From Candidatus Nitrosopumilus limneticus (lineage in GTDB: Archaea; Thermoproteota; Nitrososphaeria; Nitrososphaerales; Nitrosopumilaceae), in NCBI GenBank assembly GCA_022117465.1, contig JAHCGZ010000007.1, positions 1-55,858 on the forward strand: a DNA stretch of 55,858 nt, in the 5' to 3' direction. Below are positions 16,382 to 25,431 of the stretch, piece by piece. Every line of letters begins with the position of its first letter. Position 1 is the stretch's first letter. Under the pieces are notes generated by a model. That model was not told where the DNA came from and did no database searches. It saw only the letters and a list, made by a program, of their open reading frames with translations. Made by a program: the position numbers and the translations under genes.

Positions 16382-17301
16382 TCACTTTATCAACGATTTA
16401 CTTATTTTATCACCAGCAGTGAATGGGTCGATTTTTTTATAAGTTACTTTTTGAACATAATTTGAAAAAGTGTTATCTGATTCGATCATTTCTTCAAACT
16501 TTTCTTTAATGTTATTTAAAACAATATCTTTTAGTTCTGTTTCAAATCGTTCCAAATCCTTTTCAGTTTTAAATTTCTTTTTTATACTCATCATATCTTT
16601 AAGGGTTTTTGCAAAAACAGTTATTCCTGAATTTCTTGTAACAGATGTTTTCAAAATGATTGGATTTCTTGCAGAATCACCAATATAATCACGAACAGCA
16701 TCAAAAAGTTGATTTGTTCCAGGAAGATCACTTTTGTTAACAACATAGATATCACCAATTTCAGTCAAGCCAGCTTTGATGGTTTGAATACTATCGCCAG
16801 TATTTGGATTAAAAACAACAACTGTGATATCAGCAATATTAGATATCTCCACTTCAGTTTGTCCAGCTCCAACACTTTCAATGATTATGGGATTAAAACC
16901 AGCATATTCCAAAACTCTAATACTATTTCTTAATGAACGTGAAACAGCTCCAGTTGCACCCCTTGATGCAATACTTCGAATGTATGTTCCAGAATCAGTA
17001 GATTCACTCATTCTAACTCTATCTCCCAATATGGCACCACCAGTTACATGGCTACTAGGATCAACTGCTAACACAGCAGGATTAGAGCCTAATTTTTTAA
17101 TGACAGAACAGTTTTGTTGATTAAGGAACTTTTTCCAGAACCTGCAGGACCAGTAATTCCAATAATACTAGAATTACCAGAATCTTTAAAAATTTTTTTT
17201 AAGAGTTTTTTTGTTTCTTTTTTATCATTTTCAACAATTGATATTGCTTTAGCAATTGCACCGCGTTTTCCTTTTTTTAAATCAGAAAGCAAGTCAACCA
17301 T
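16382..17301 (-). pseudogene. meaB: MeaB/ArgK-type G-protein chaperone, frameshifted as sequenced
   Basis: The gene is read in two frames. The first part (17301 to about 17095) has MVDLLSDLKKGKRGAIAKAI and the P-loop GPAGSGKSSL; the second (from about 17110 to 16382) has AVLAVDPSSHVTGGAILGD, the VEISNIADITVVVFNP region and the NKSD guanine-specificity motif. One extra T in the run at 17093-17098 (six T on the plus strand) would join them without a gap as SLKKLGSNPAVLAVDPSS. MeaB loads and protects cobalamin in methylmalonyl-CoA mutase and lies just before mcmA1 in the operon. Because the break is one base in a homopolymer and no other damage is seen, a sequencing error is likelier than true loss. 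Confidence 0.88.
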
Positions 17302-17342
17302 AGAATAAGATTTAGAAGCTACAATAAAATGTTGTATGTGAT

Positions 17343-17750
17343 CTATGAAACATCATAGATGGTATTTGGAGTTGGCGTATTCAATTCATGAATTTCAGTC
17401 TTAATTTGAATATGACCAAATTCTTCATGGTCTACTTCTAAAACAATAGGATGAATAGCCCAACCGTATTTAGGTTCATTTGGAAATTGTATAATTTCTA
17501 TAAATTCTGAACTAGTAAAAGATTTTTGAAAAGAATTTTCCATTCCCAGTATTTCAAGTACTACTAAAGTTGTTTTATCAGATTTGTCAAGATACGAAAT
17601 TTCCACATAACCAGCATCATAATAAATTGCCTCCAATTGAAAATTTTCACGGAGTGGATTTTTATCATCAGTGGCACCACCAGTCAAAAATACAATTGCT
17701 AAAACAGTAAAAACCCCAAGAACTATTGGAGGACCTAATTTTTTAGCCAT
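17343..17750 (-). CDS. Single-pass membrane protein of unknown function
   Basis: A 135-residue protein with an N-terminal anchor (about residues 7-26, PPIVLGVFTVLAIVFLTGG) and an outside domain rich in beta-like segments (FQLEAIYYDAGYVEISYLD, TTLVVLEILGM). Its start overlaps the stop of the aminopeptidase gene by eight bases, so they are probably co-transcribed. The soluble part has no recognised motif. Confidence 0.75.
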   Translation of the reverse strand: MAKKLGPPIVLGVFTVLAIVFLTGGATDDKNPLRENFQLEAIYYDAGYVEISYLDKSDKTTLVVLEILGMENSFQKSFTSSEFIEIIQFPNEPKYGWAIHPIVLEVDHEEFGHIQIKTEIHELNTPTPNTIYDVS

Positions 17751-20244
17751 TTTTGAATTCTTTACGCATGTTTCTTAAAAATTTAGAATTAATTCGAATT
17801 CTTTCTAATGTTTGACTTTGAGTTCTTTCAGTTCCAGGAGCAGGATTATTTTTGAAAAATAATTTAATTTCTTTTTCCATAGAATCATCAGCAACACCAG
17901 CAATACTAGCAACAATTCGGTTAAACAGAGGATTTCCATATCCAACTTTTTTATTGATTTTTTTCCAATTTTTCTTTAACCATGGCCACAAAACTTTCTC
18001 TCCATAAGGATTACCAGCAATTTGCATAATTGGTAATTGCATATTTTGAGAACGAACGTCAGAAGTTTGAGAGAAATCAAGAGTTTTTAAAAGTAGTTTT
18101 GGATCCTGAAAACCACACATTGCTCCCAAGAAACGAAGTTTTTCTTCCATTGTTTTTGCATCAGTATACAATTTTTTTAATTCAGAATAAGTTTTTGAAT
18201 TTCCATTCCAAGCTGCAATAGAACAAATGGTTCCAATAAAATCAGGAGATAAACTACTTGGAGATTTTAAGAATTTTTTATATTTTCTAATTGCTTCCTC
18301 AGTAACATAGTCATCATTCATTTTACCCAACACTGATATTGCAAATGTACGTAATAGTGCATCAGTATGTTTATCAGTTTTTCTTGGCTCCCAACCAAGA
18401 TTGGATAAAATTTTTCTAAAGTAATTAATTGCATAGATTCTAATTTCTTCTAAAAATTTTTCATTAAATGCACGGAAATACAGTGATGCCAAATTATGTG
18501 CAACGTTTACAGATGCAAGATAACTGTCTTCATTAAAATATGCATCAGAAAAATCAAGATAATTTCTAACTTGTTCGTCACCTGAAATACAAAGAGAAAA
18601 TAAATCATTTTGTATAGCCCATCTATCAATTGGAGAAATACGTTTTTCATCAACTAACATTTTAAGATCAAGTAAAATTCCTTCATCATATTTTACACGG
18701 TAGAATCCTTTTCTACCAAAATTTGCTACAAAGCCAATTGTATTTTTAGGTAATTTTACTGTCATAGATTTTTTAGAAAATAATGTTTTAGAAGTTTCTT
18801 TTTCCAGTCCTAAAGATAAAGGAATAGACCATAATCCTTTACTAAATTTTTTATCAGATTCAAGCAAATATCGTTGTTGTTTGATTTTTAAATTATTTCC
18901 ATCCTGATTAATTTCAACTAATGGAAATCCTGGTTGTTTTAACCATGTTTCAATCACAGAAGTTACAGGTATTTTGGATGCTTTACCAATTGCATTCCAC
19001 AAATCTTGTCCTTTAGCATTTTTGTACTTAAAATCAGAAAGATATTTCTTTAAACCATTTTGAAAATTTGGTTCCCCAACATAGTTTTCCAACATTCTCA
19101 AGACACATCCACCTTTATCATAAGAAATTGCATCAAAAATTTCGCGAATTTCAGCAGGAGAATTAACTTTAACATCTATTGGATGAGTAGTTTTTAGTGA
19201 ATCAAGTCCCATTGCTACATTCATTGCATCTTCAACAAATTGATTCCACAAATCCCATTCAGGATAAAACTTGTCAACAAATTTAGTTGCCATAAAAGTT
19301 GCAAAACTTTCATTTAACCACAAATCATTCCACCATTTCATAGTTACCAAGTTTCCAAACCACATGTGTGCGATTTCATGGGAAATAACTTCTGCAATGT
19401 ATTGTTTAGTTCTTGTTGAAGATGTTTTTGGATCATAAAGTAAAATGGTTTCTCTAAATGTAATAGCGCCCCAATTTTCCATAGCACCAGATGCAAAATC
19501 AGGAACAGCTATCAAATCAAGTTTAGGTAAAGGAAATTTAATTCCAAAATATTGTTCATATGAAGTAAGAAGTTTTTTGGCTAAGTCTAAAGAGAATTTA
19601 CCTTTAGAAATATTTCCTTTTGTAGTTACAACTCGAATTTGAATTTTACCAGATTTTCCAGAAAGATATTCAAATTCACCTACACCAAGATAAATTAAAT
19701 ATGTTGAAACAGGAGGCGTTTTTTGAAAATTATAAATTGTTTTATTTCCAGATTTTTTCTTTGTTTTAACTGGCATGTTAGAAATTGCAGTAAATGTATT
19801 TTCTGCAACAATTGAAATTTCAAAAGTAGCTTTAGCCTCAGGCTCGTCCCAGCAAGGAAACGCCCGCCTAGCATCTGCAGCTTCAAACTGAGTTGTAGCA
19901 AGATATTTTGTCTTGCCATTTTGTTGATATTGACTGCGATAAAATCCCAACAACCTATCATTCAAAATACCTTCAAATTCTAAATCAATTGTGCATAAAC
20001 CGTGAATTTTTTCTCCAAGTTTAATTTGTAATTCCTCTTTTTTTTCATTTATTTTAAAAAATGATTTAATTATTTTATTTCCAGATTTTACAACACATGA
20101 TTTTACTTTTAATTCAGCACAATTCATGGTGATTATATTTACAGATTTTTTACAATTAACAGAAATAGATTCTAAGCCATGAAATGTAAATTTTTTTAGA
20201 TCAGGTTCAAAAATTAATTTATAATTTATAGGATATGTATCCAT
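17743..20244 (-). CDS. M1 family zinc aminopeptidase
   Basis: An 833-residue gluzincin. The substrate-recognition motif GAMENWG is at about 253-259, the zinc motif HEIAH at 289-293, and the third ligand Glu312 in LNESFATF. Domain order is an N-terminal beta saddle, the catalytic domain, a beta sandwich and a C-terminal helical ERAP1-like domain, as in tricorn-interacting factors F2/F3. It trims peptides made by the proteasome in the cytoplasm; no signal peptide is present. Length is normal for the archaeal members. Confidence 0.95.
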   Translation of the reverse strand: MDTYPINYKLIFEPDLKKFTFHGLESISVNCKKSVNIITMNCAELKVKSCVVKSGNKIIKSFFKINEKKEELQIKLGEKIHGLCTIDLEFEGILNDRLLGFYRSQYQQNGKTKYLATTQFEAADARRAFPCWDEPEAKATFEISIVAENTFTAISNMPVKTKKKSGNKTIYNFQKTPPVSTYLIYLGVGEFEYLSGKSGKIQIRVVTTKGNISKGKFSLDLAKKLLTSYEQYFGIKFPLPKLDLIAVPDFASGAMENWGAITFRETILLYDPKTSSTRTKQYIAEVISHEIAHMWFGNLVTMKWWNDLWLNESFATFMATKFVDKFYPEWDLWNQFVEDAMNVAMGLDSLKTTHPIDVKVNSPAEIREIFDAISYDKGGCVLRMLENYVGEPNFQNGLKKYLSDFKYKNAKGQDLWNAIGKASKIPVTSVIETWLKQPGFPLVEINQDGNNLKIKQQRYLLESDKKFSKGLWSIPLSLGLEKETSKTLFSKKSMTVKLPKNTIGFVANFGRKGFYRVKYDEGILLDLKMLVDEKRISPIDRWAIQNDLFSLCISGDEQVRNYLDFSDAYFNEDSYLASVNVAHNLASLYFRAFNEKFLEEIRIYAINYFRKILSNLGWEPRKTDKHTDALLRTFAISVLGKMNDDYVTEEAIRKYKKFLKSPSSLSPDFIGTICSIAAWNGNSKTYSELKKLYTDAKTMEEKLRFLGAMCGFQDPKLLLKTLDFSQTSDVRSQNMQLPIMQIAGNPYGEKVLWPWLKKNWKKINKKVGYGNPLFNRIVASIAGVADDSMEKEIKLFFKNNPAPGTERTQSQTLERIRINSKFLRNMRKEFKNG

Positions 20245-20310
20245 AATCTTGAGATATTTTTACGCTTTATGTAGATTTTCTATTTAAAAAAAGTTTACTG
20301 ATTTTCAAAA

Positions 20311-21240
20311 TTATTCCGAAGAATTATTGGGTTTAGGAGACTGTTCTGCTTTCAAACCCTTGTAACGATTTCTTATTGTTACTTCAGTGACACCTGCAGC
20401 TTCTGCAAGATCCCGTTGAGTAATCGATACACCATTTTTAACACATGATAAGTACAATGCAGTAGCTGCAAGACCCATAGGATCCTTACCAGCTGATTCC
20501 TTTCGTTCTTGTGCCTCTTTTAGTACTTTAACTGCATAACGTTTTGTTTTTTCTGAAATTTCTAATTTGCTAGAAATTCTTGCAATACATTGAATGGAAT
20601 CAACTACTGGCATTTTTAATTCTAATTCGTGATGTAATAATCGATAACATCTTGCAATGTCTTTTCTTTTAACATTTGCAGAATCTGAAATATCTTTAAG
20701 TGTTCGAGGGGTTTCAGTATCACGACATGCAGCATAAAGAGATGCAGCAATCATTGCAGATATAGAACGACCTCTTACTAATTTTTTTTCAAGTGCTTTT
20801 CGGTAAATGTAAGCTGCTTTTTCAAGAACATTAGCAGGAACTGAAACTTTGTCTTTTAATTTATTTAAGTCACTAAGAGCTTGTCTAAGATTTCTATCTA
20901 CGGGTTCATGTACTTGGCTTCTACTATCCCAAGTTCTAAGACGTTCAATAGTACTTTTCATAGATGTTGATAATGGTTTTCCAGATGCATCCTTGTTTAA
21001 TGGATTAATGACTGTAGACAATCCCATATCATGTATCATTAATGAGGAAGGAGCACCAGTTCTTGCAGGATCTGCACCACCATCTTTTGAAAATGATCTC
21101 CATTCAGGTCCAGATTCTTGAGATTTTTCTGAAATTACATAACCACATTTTGAGCAAAATTGTTCACCAGTAACATCATCAGTTAAAAGAGAATTTTTTC
21201 CGCAACGTAAACAGCTAGGAGTTGAATTTGAAGCACCCAT
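20311..21240 (-). CDS. tfb: Transcription initiation factor TFB
   Basis: About 309 residues from the ATG giving MGASNST. The N-terminal zinc ribbon is CLRC...CSKC (about residues 10-31), followed by the B-finger/reader region (GPEWRSFSKDGGADPARTGAP) and two cyclin-fold repeats (about 110-200 and 205-295) with GRSISAMIAASLYAACR and GKDPMGLAATALYLSC. It bridges TBP-bound promoter DNA and RNA polymerase. A TTG six codons upstream is less likely. It lies 10 bases after albA in the same direction. Archaea of this group carry several TFB paralogues. Confidence 0.96.
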   Translation of the reverse strand: MGASNSTPSCLRCGKNSLLTDDVTGEQFCSKCGYVISEKSQESGPEWRSFSKDGGADPARTGAPSSLMIHDMGLSTVINPLNKDASGKPLSTSMKSTIERLRTWDSRSQVHEPVDRNLRQALSDLNKLKDKVSVPANVLEKAAYIYRKALEKKLVRGRSISAMIAASLYAACRDTETPRTLKDISDSANVKRKDIARCYRLLHHELELKMPVVDSIQCIARISSKLEISEKTKRYAVKVLKEAQERKESAGKDPMGLAATALYLSCVKNGVSITQRDLAEAAGVTEVTIRNRYKGLKAEQSPKPNNSSE

Positions 21241-21250
21241 ACCGATTATC

Positions 21251-21535
21251 CTAGGCAATAGTCCTTTTTATAGAAATGTCTATTGTTGAAACGTCTCGAT
21301 TTCTACCATCAGAAGAGACTAAAGACTCTGAACCTATGCAAACATTACTAATTTCAAATGCAGGCTTGGTTTTCTTTATTACGAGTTGGGCTACATCAAT
21401 TGCAATTGAAGTAGTTAGTCCTCTTGCTTTGATAGTTACACTAGGTCTGGTAGCTAATTGAACAATAGTTGAAGTTACATAAGTCATTAAGGGTTTTTTA
21501 CCAATGAAAATTAAATCATTTTGATGATTTGACAT
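21251..21535 (-). CDS. albA: DNA/RNA-binding chromatin protein Alba
   Basis: A 94-residue protein with the Alba fold: IFIGKKPLMTYVTSTIVQL carries the lysine pair that contacts nucleic acid and is acetylated in Sulfolobus, followed by VTIKARGLTTSIAIDVAQL and a conserved C-terminal strand (VSTIDISIKRT). It coats DNA or RNA as a dimer. It is followed 10 bases on by tfb, a logical chromatin-transcription pair. The 180-base region upstream holds its promoter and that of mcmA2. Confidence 0.94.
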   Translation of the reverse strand: MSNHQNDLIFIGKKPLMTYVTSTIVQLATRPSVTIKARGLTTSIAIDVAQLVIKKTKPAFEISNVCIGSESLVSSDGRNRDVSTIDISIKRTIA

Positions 21536-21716
21536 ACTGAAGTAATTTTCAGGTCTAATTTAAACAGATAGTTCATTAGAGTGTAATTTACTGAACTAAG
21601 AACTGACATAGATCGCAAGAAAACGCATATTTGGACATTTAAAAAATATCAACATCCTAATTTTACGTTTTTTACAAAGACTAAAGGTTTTAAAATATAG
21701 ATGATACATCCGTGTC

Positions 21717-22139
21717 ATGAAGCAAAAAAATGCATCACGAAGCATCAAAATCTTAGTGGCTAAATTAGGACTAGACGGTCATGATAGAGGTGCACTAGTA
21801 TTGTGTAGAGCATTTAGGGATGCAGGTATGGAAGTCATTTATTCAGGATTATTTGCAACCCCAGACAGAATTGCTCAAATTGCAGAAGATGAGGATGTTG
21901 ATGCAGTTGCAATGAGTTTGTTAAATGGGGCACATGGAACATTGTTTCCAAGAGTAGTAAAAACAATTCAAAAGAAAGGAATCAAAGATGTATTAATCAT
22001 AGGTGGAGGAGTAATTCCAGAAATAGACCATGCAGATTTGATTAAAGCAGGAGTAGACCATGTATTTGGTCCAGGTACACCATTACCAACAATTATTGAT
22101 CATATCAATACTGGTGTATCAAGATTAAGAAAAATATAA
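21717..22139 (+). CDS. mcmA2: Methylmalonyl-CoA mutase, small (cobalamin-binding) subunit
   Basis: A 140-residue B12-binding domain with the signature LGLDGHDRGALVL (DxHxxG, where the His is the lower cobalt ligand), then VDAVAMSLLNGAHGTLFP and IIGGGVIPEIDHADL with FGPGTPL. It completes the large subunit mcmA1, which is encoded 5 kb away on the other strand. Splitting of the two subunits into distant loci is seen in this archaeal group. Confidence 0.95.
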   Translation: MKQKNASRSIKILVAKLGLDGHDRGALVLCRAFRDAGMEVIYSGLFATPDRIAQIAEDEDVDAVAMSLLNGAHGTLFPRVVKTIQKKGIKDVLIIGGGVIPEIDHADLIKAGVDHVFGPGTPLPTIIDHINTGVSRLRKI

Positions 22140-22151
22140 AATAAAAAAAGA

Positions 22152-23150
22152 TTATTCTGTGGAATCAGGCCACATCATTTTTCGCATTTCTTTACCAACT
22201 TTTTCAATTTGGTGTTCATCATTTTTTTTCATATATTGATCAAATGCCTCTGAACCTTTTGTTTTATATTCAGATATCCACTCATTGTTAAAAGTACCAT
22301 CTTGAATCATGGTGAGAACTTTTTTCATGTTAGATTTACTTGCAGAATCCATGACCATAGGTCCACGTGTCAACCCACCATATCTAGCAGTTTCACTTAC
22401 GCGTTTCCACATACCATTAATTCCATATCTTTGAATCATATCCACAATTAATTTGAGTTCATGTAAAACTTCAAAGTATGCAATTTCTGGTTGGTATCCT
22501 GCTTCAACTAGAGTTTCAAATGCATTTGTTACCATAGAAGCTGCACCACCACAAAGGTCTGCTTGTTCACCAAACCAATCAGTTTCAACTTCCTCTTTGA
22601 AAGTAGTTTTGATTAATCCAGCTCTTGCACTACCAATTGCTTTTGCAATTCCTAAAGTTCTATCCCAAGCCTTTCCTGTAAAGTCTTGTTCAACTGCAAT
22701 AATAGATGGAGTTCCAAAGTTATCAAGATAAGTTTCTCTAACTTTAGAACCAGGTCCTTTTGGAGCAACCATAATAAGATCAACATTACTTGGTGCTTCA
22801 ATCCATTTCCAATAGATTGCAGCTGCGTGAGAAAATGACAATGCTTTTCCTTCTGAAAGATGTGGTTTGATTTCATCTCTGTAAACTTGATTCTGAATCA
22901 TATCAGGAAGTAAGATGTGAATAATATCTCCTTGTTTTGTTGCATCTGCAACAGACATTACTTTATGACCATCAGCTTTGGCTTTTTTCCAGCTTTTACC
23001 GCCTTCCTTAAGACCGACAATAACATTAAGACCAGAGTCTTTCATGTTATTTGCTTGTGCATCACCTTGAATTCCATAACCGATTACAGCAACAATTTCA
23101 TCTTTAATTGGAACTAGACTGATATCTTTATCTTTCCATGTTTGTGCCAT
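22152..23150 (-). CDS. ilvC: Ketol-acid reductoisomerase
   Basis: A 332-residue class I enzyme of branched-chain amino acid synthesis, starting MAQTWKDKDISLVPIKDE. The NADPH site reads VIGYGIQGDAQANNMKDSG; catalytic and Mg ligands lie in LSFSHAAAIYWKWIEAP and ETDWFGEQADLCGG. The C-terminal knotted domain ends KVGKEMRKMMWPD. An upstream in-frame start would add 14 residues but lacks support. It converges with mcmA2, 12 bases between stops. Confidence 0.96.
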   Translation of the reverse strand: MAQTWKDKDISLVPIKDEIVAVIGYGIQGDAQANNMKDSGLNVIVGLKEGGKSWKKAKADGHKVMSVADATKQGDIIHILLPDMIQNQVYRDEIKPHLSEGKALSFSHAAAIYWKWIEAPSNVDLIMVAPKGPGSKVRETYLDNFGTPSIIAVEQDFTGKAWDRTLGIAKAIGSARAGLIKTTFKEEVETDWFGEQADLCGGAASMVTNAFETLVEAGYQPEIAYFEVLHELKLIVDMIQRYGINGMWKRVSETARYGGLTRGPMVMDSASKSNMKKVLTMIQDGTFNNEWISEYKTKGSEAFDQYMKKNDEHQIEKVGKEMRKMMWPDSTE

Positions 23151-23206
23151 GAATGGTCTAAAGGTTGTGCAAATATTAACTATGAAACACACTCAAAATA
23201 AAAAAA

Positions 23207-23326
23207 CTAAATTTCAATAATATTGTCACATGAGCGGCATTTTACAGTGACTTTTTCCCCTGAAAGTCGAATGAATCGTTTAGAACCACATTTAGGACAA
23301 ATAGGACAAAAACGTGCAGGTTCCAT
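23207..23326 (-). CDS. Mini zinc-ribbon protein (39 residues)
   Basis: Minus-strand ATG at 23326 to TAG at 23207. The product has cysteines in CPICPKC and CRSC, spaced as a small zinc ribbon (the second pair comes after SKRFIRLSGEKVTVK). Beta-hairpin composition matches zinc-ribbon mini-proteins. It lies between ilvC and the EF1A-like gene on the same strand. Function unknown; nucleic-acid binding is likely from the fold. Confidence 0.72.
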   Translation of the reverse strand: MEPARFCPICPKCGSKRFIRLSGEKVTVKCRSCDNIIEI

Positions 23327-23362
23327 CAAGTAGTTATGATAATAGGATTTTATTAAATTACA

Positions 23363-24283
23363 CTATACTATTTTACCGCTACCCAAAATACGGATAGTTG
23401 TGGATTCAGGTTTTAAGATTACAGCAATGTCATTTTTTTTGCATGCAATGGGTTTCTCAAAAGTTAATTTTAAAGGAGATATTGATGAAAACTTTGCAGC
23501 TTTGATTTGTAATCCAACACTAACAAGACATCCCTGATTTTCTGTAATGTCATTTTTATAAAATGGATTTTTCTTAAAATCTAATTCAATCTCAGTTTTA
23601 ACATCAACAATATTTTCTGCACAAATAATATCACCACGTCCAACCTCATCAGGTTTTACACCCTTTACTGCAATACCAACTCTTGCAGGGAAAACTGATT
23701 CAACTGTAGGATCATCATGCATCTGTATTGATTTTATTAATACATCAATATTTTGAGGATATAGTTTTAGATTGTCATATTGTTTTATTGTTCCACCAGT
23801 AACCTTTCCTAAAATTACCGTTCCCACACCCTTAACATCAAAACAATGGTCAATTACCATCTCAGGAGGATCAGTGTTAACTATTGGTTGAAGTTTATTC
23901 ATCTCTTCTTTAATTTTATCAGGTTCAACTTTAAAATATTTTTCAACTACGGTTCCTTTAATCATCATGTTAAGTTTTAATTCATCAACATCAAAAGTAT
24001 GAGATAAAATTCCTTTCTCCTTAGCCAAAGAATCAAGAGCAATAATTTGTTCGCCAGTAAATTTATCTAATTTATCAACATGAAATATGACATACTCTGC
24101 CAAATTTATCGCTTGAAAAAGAGGTTGAATTTTTTCAGGAAACCCATTTGGTACAACCCATGTTTTAATAATATCAGATTCTTTACGATCATACAAGGTT
24201 AGATCAGTTTGGGTTCCCTTTTTACCAAATTCAGTTGCAAGATCTTGTTTACCCAAAATTACAAAATTAATTGATTGAATCAT
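23363..24283 (-). CDS. SelB/EF1A-like translation factor without an active GTPase site
   Basis: A 306-residue protein. Residues about 170-306 are typical EF-Tu domain II and III (IDHCFDVKGVGTVILGKVTGG, RVGIAVKGVKPDEVGRGDII, LKLTFEKPIACKKNDIAVI). The N-terminal domain keeps the G-domain layout (YVIFHVDKLDKFTGEQI) but the usual GHVDxGKS P-loop is replaced by LGKQDLATEFGKKGT and no NKxD motif is present. Domain I therefore probably cannot bind GTP in the normal way. Relatives of this type exist in archaea without selenocysteine; their role is not established. It is flanked by mini zinc proteins. Confidence 0.8.
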   Translation of the reverse strand: MIQSINFVILGKQDLATEFGKKGTQTDLTLYDRKESDIIKTWVVPNGFPEKIQPLFQAINLAEYVIFHVDKLDKFTGEQIIALDSLAKEKGILSHTFDVDELKLNMMIKGTVVEKYFKVEPDKIKEEMNKLQPIVNTDPPEMVIDHCFDVKGVGTVILGKVTGGTIKQYDNLKLYPQNIDVLIKSIQMHDDPTVESVFPARVGIAVKGVKPDEVGRGDIICAENIVDVKTEIELDFKKNPFYKNDITENQGCLVSVGLQIKAAKFSSISPLKLTFEKPIACKKNDIAVILKPESTTIRILGSGKIV

Positions 24284-24337
24284 AATTGATAAATAAAAAA
24301 TTCTTTCTTATGAATTTTTGAATTCAAAATTTATGCA

Positions 24338-24454
24338 TCAATGTTTATGATTTTTAATACAACTATCACAAAATTCAGAACCGCAGTCATCACAAGAAAT
24401 TAGTTGTCCAGGTCGATATCCGGTAAAGCAGTTATCACAACTTGTACCATTCAT
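24338..24454 (-). CDS. Mini Cys-rich zinc-binding protein (38 residues)
   Basis: Minus-strand ATG at 24454 to TGA at 24338. It encodes SCDNCFTGYRPG, SCDDCGSEFCDSC and ends HKH: four CxxC-type pairs or partial pairs within 32 residues, enough for one or two zinc ions in a B-box- or ribbon-like fold. Codon structure is clean. It sits just upstream of the EF1A-like gene on the same strand. Function unknown. Confidence 0.7.
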   Translation of the reverse strand: MNGTSCDNCFTGYRPGQLISCDDCGSEFCDSCIKNHKH

Positions 24455-24496
24455 GTCATTGTAAATTACTTTAATTTTAAAAAGATATCAGTCTAT

Positions 24497-24610
24497 TTAG
24501 CAAGGATATTCAGAAAGTTCTAAATCCGTTTCGGATGCCTCATCTAAAATATTAAAATGATACAAGATAACTTTGTTAGAATTTACCAATTTGTTTGAAG
24601 TCATATACAT
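24497..24610 (-). CDS. Possible mini-protein (37 residues)
   Basis: A minus-strand frame from ATG (24610, alternative 24604) to TAA encodes a short acidic-tailed peptide ending ASETDLELSEYPC. Support comes mainly from a TATA-like TTTTTATATCC about 25 bases upstream, which would give a leaderless mRNA. No motif is recognised and chance cannot be ruled out. Confidence 0.35.
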   Translation of the reverse strand: MYMTSNKLVNSNKVILYHFNILDEASETDLELSEYPC

Positions 24611-24676
24611 AATTTAGGTAGATCGGATATAAAAAAATAACGTATCATAGATACTATGTTGGGGATTAATGAAAAT

Positions 24677-25429
24677 CTAAGGAAATGTCTTCAAAACAGA
24701 GGCATAACTTGCAAATCGATGATTTTTAGGCTTCAATAAAGTTTGAGAATATTTTGAAACAGGTTTTCCAATTGAACCGTTTAACCCCAATGGACCATTA
24801 ACAAATTTCTCTTTATTTGCCCAACCTAACACCTCATCAGATGGGGCATAATGATTTACAATTTTTTTATTTACAATATTTTGAAGTATCTTTCCATATT
24901 TTTTTGATGATGGAACATCTTGAGTAATAGATGCACCAAAAAAATAAACGCCTTCAACAATTCCAAGATTTTTTTTCTTTTTTGCAAGATATTCCAAAGT
25001 ACTCAATATAACTTGAGAACCAAGTGAGTGTCCAATTAAACGAATTTTTGTAACAGGACTAGTTAATTTAAAATCTTCAATAAATTTTCCTAGATTGCGT
25101 CCATTTTTCTTTGCAATAATTTGTCCTGTAGATAATGATCTTTTTGCATGTTTAATTAAATGAGCACCAGTAGTGTTTGAATCATAACTAAAACCAATTA
25201 CAGGATAAAAGTATCCTAATTTGTTTAGTTGATTTTTTGCCAAAACTACTTTTGCAATTGCTCCAGCATTATCATTTCTTAAACCATGAATCATAATTGT
25301 TAATTCTTTTGAATCAATTAATTTTTTGAAATCTTGCTTCGGATACAGATAATATGAATTATTTTTAATTGTTTTACCAGTTAGTAAATTGTAATATCCA
25401 CGAGTTGAAATTCTGGCAACAGGTTTCAT
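24677..25429 (-). CDS. Alpha/beta hydrolase (DUF726-like)
   Basis: A 250-residue cytoplasmic protein with an alpha/beta hydrolase core: the oxyanion loop LTIMIHGLRNDNAG, the nucleophile elbow IRLIGHSLGSQV (Ser of GHSLG), a likely acid in HYAPSDEVLGWANK, and His in KPKNHRFASY. It resembles the DUF726 group, whose substrates are unknown. Its start lies three bases after the stop of metG, so it is co-transcribed with it. Confidence 0.8.
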   Translation of the reverse strand: MKPVARISTRGYYNLLTGKTIKNNSYYLYPKQDFKKLIDSKELTIMIHGLRNDNAGAIAKVVLAKNQLNKLGYFYPVIGFSYDSNTTGAHLIKHAKRSLSTGQIIAKKNGRNLGKFIEDFKLTSPVTKIRLIGHSLGSQVILSTLEYLAKKKKNLGIVEGVYFFGASITQDVPSSKKYGKILQNIVNKKIVNHYAPSDEVLGWANKEKFVNGPLGLNGSIGKPVSKYSQTLLKPKNHRFASYASVLKTFP

Positions 25430-25431
25430 AG

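Noticed and set aside
16382-17301. meaB as a genuine decayed gene
   Set aside because: All motifs are intact and only one base in a six-T run is missing, and the partner mutase genes are intact.
23363-24283. True SelB with selenocysteine decoding
   Set aside because: The G domain lacks a P-loop, and no selenocysteine genes are visible in the window.
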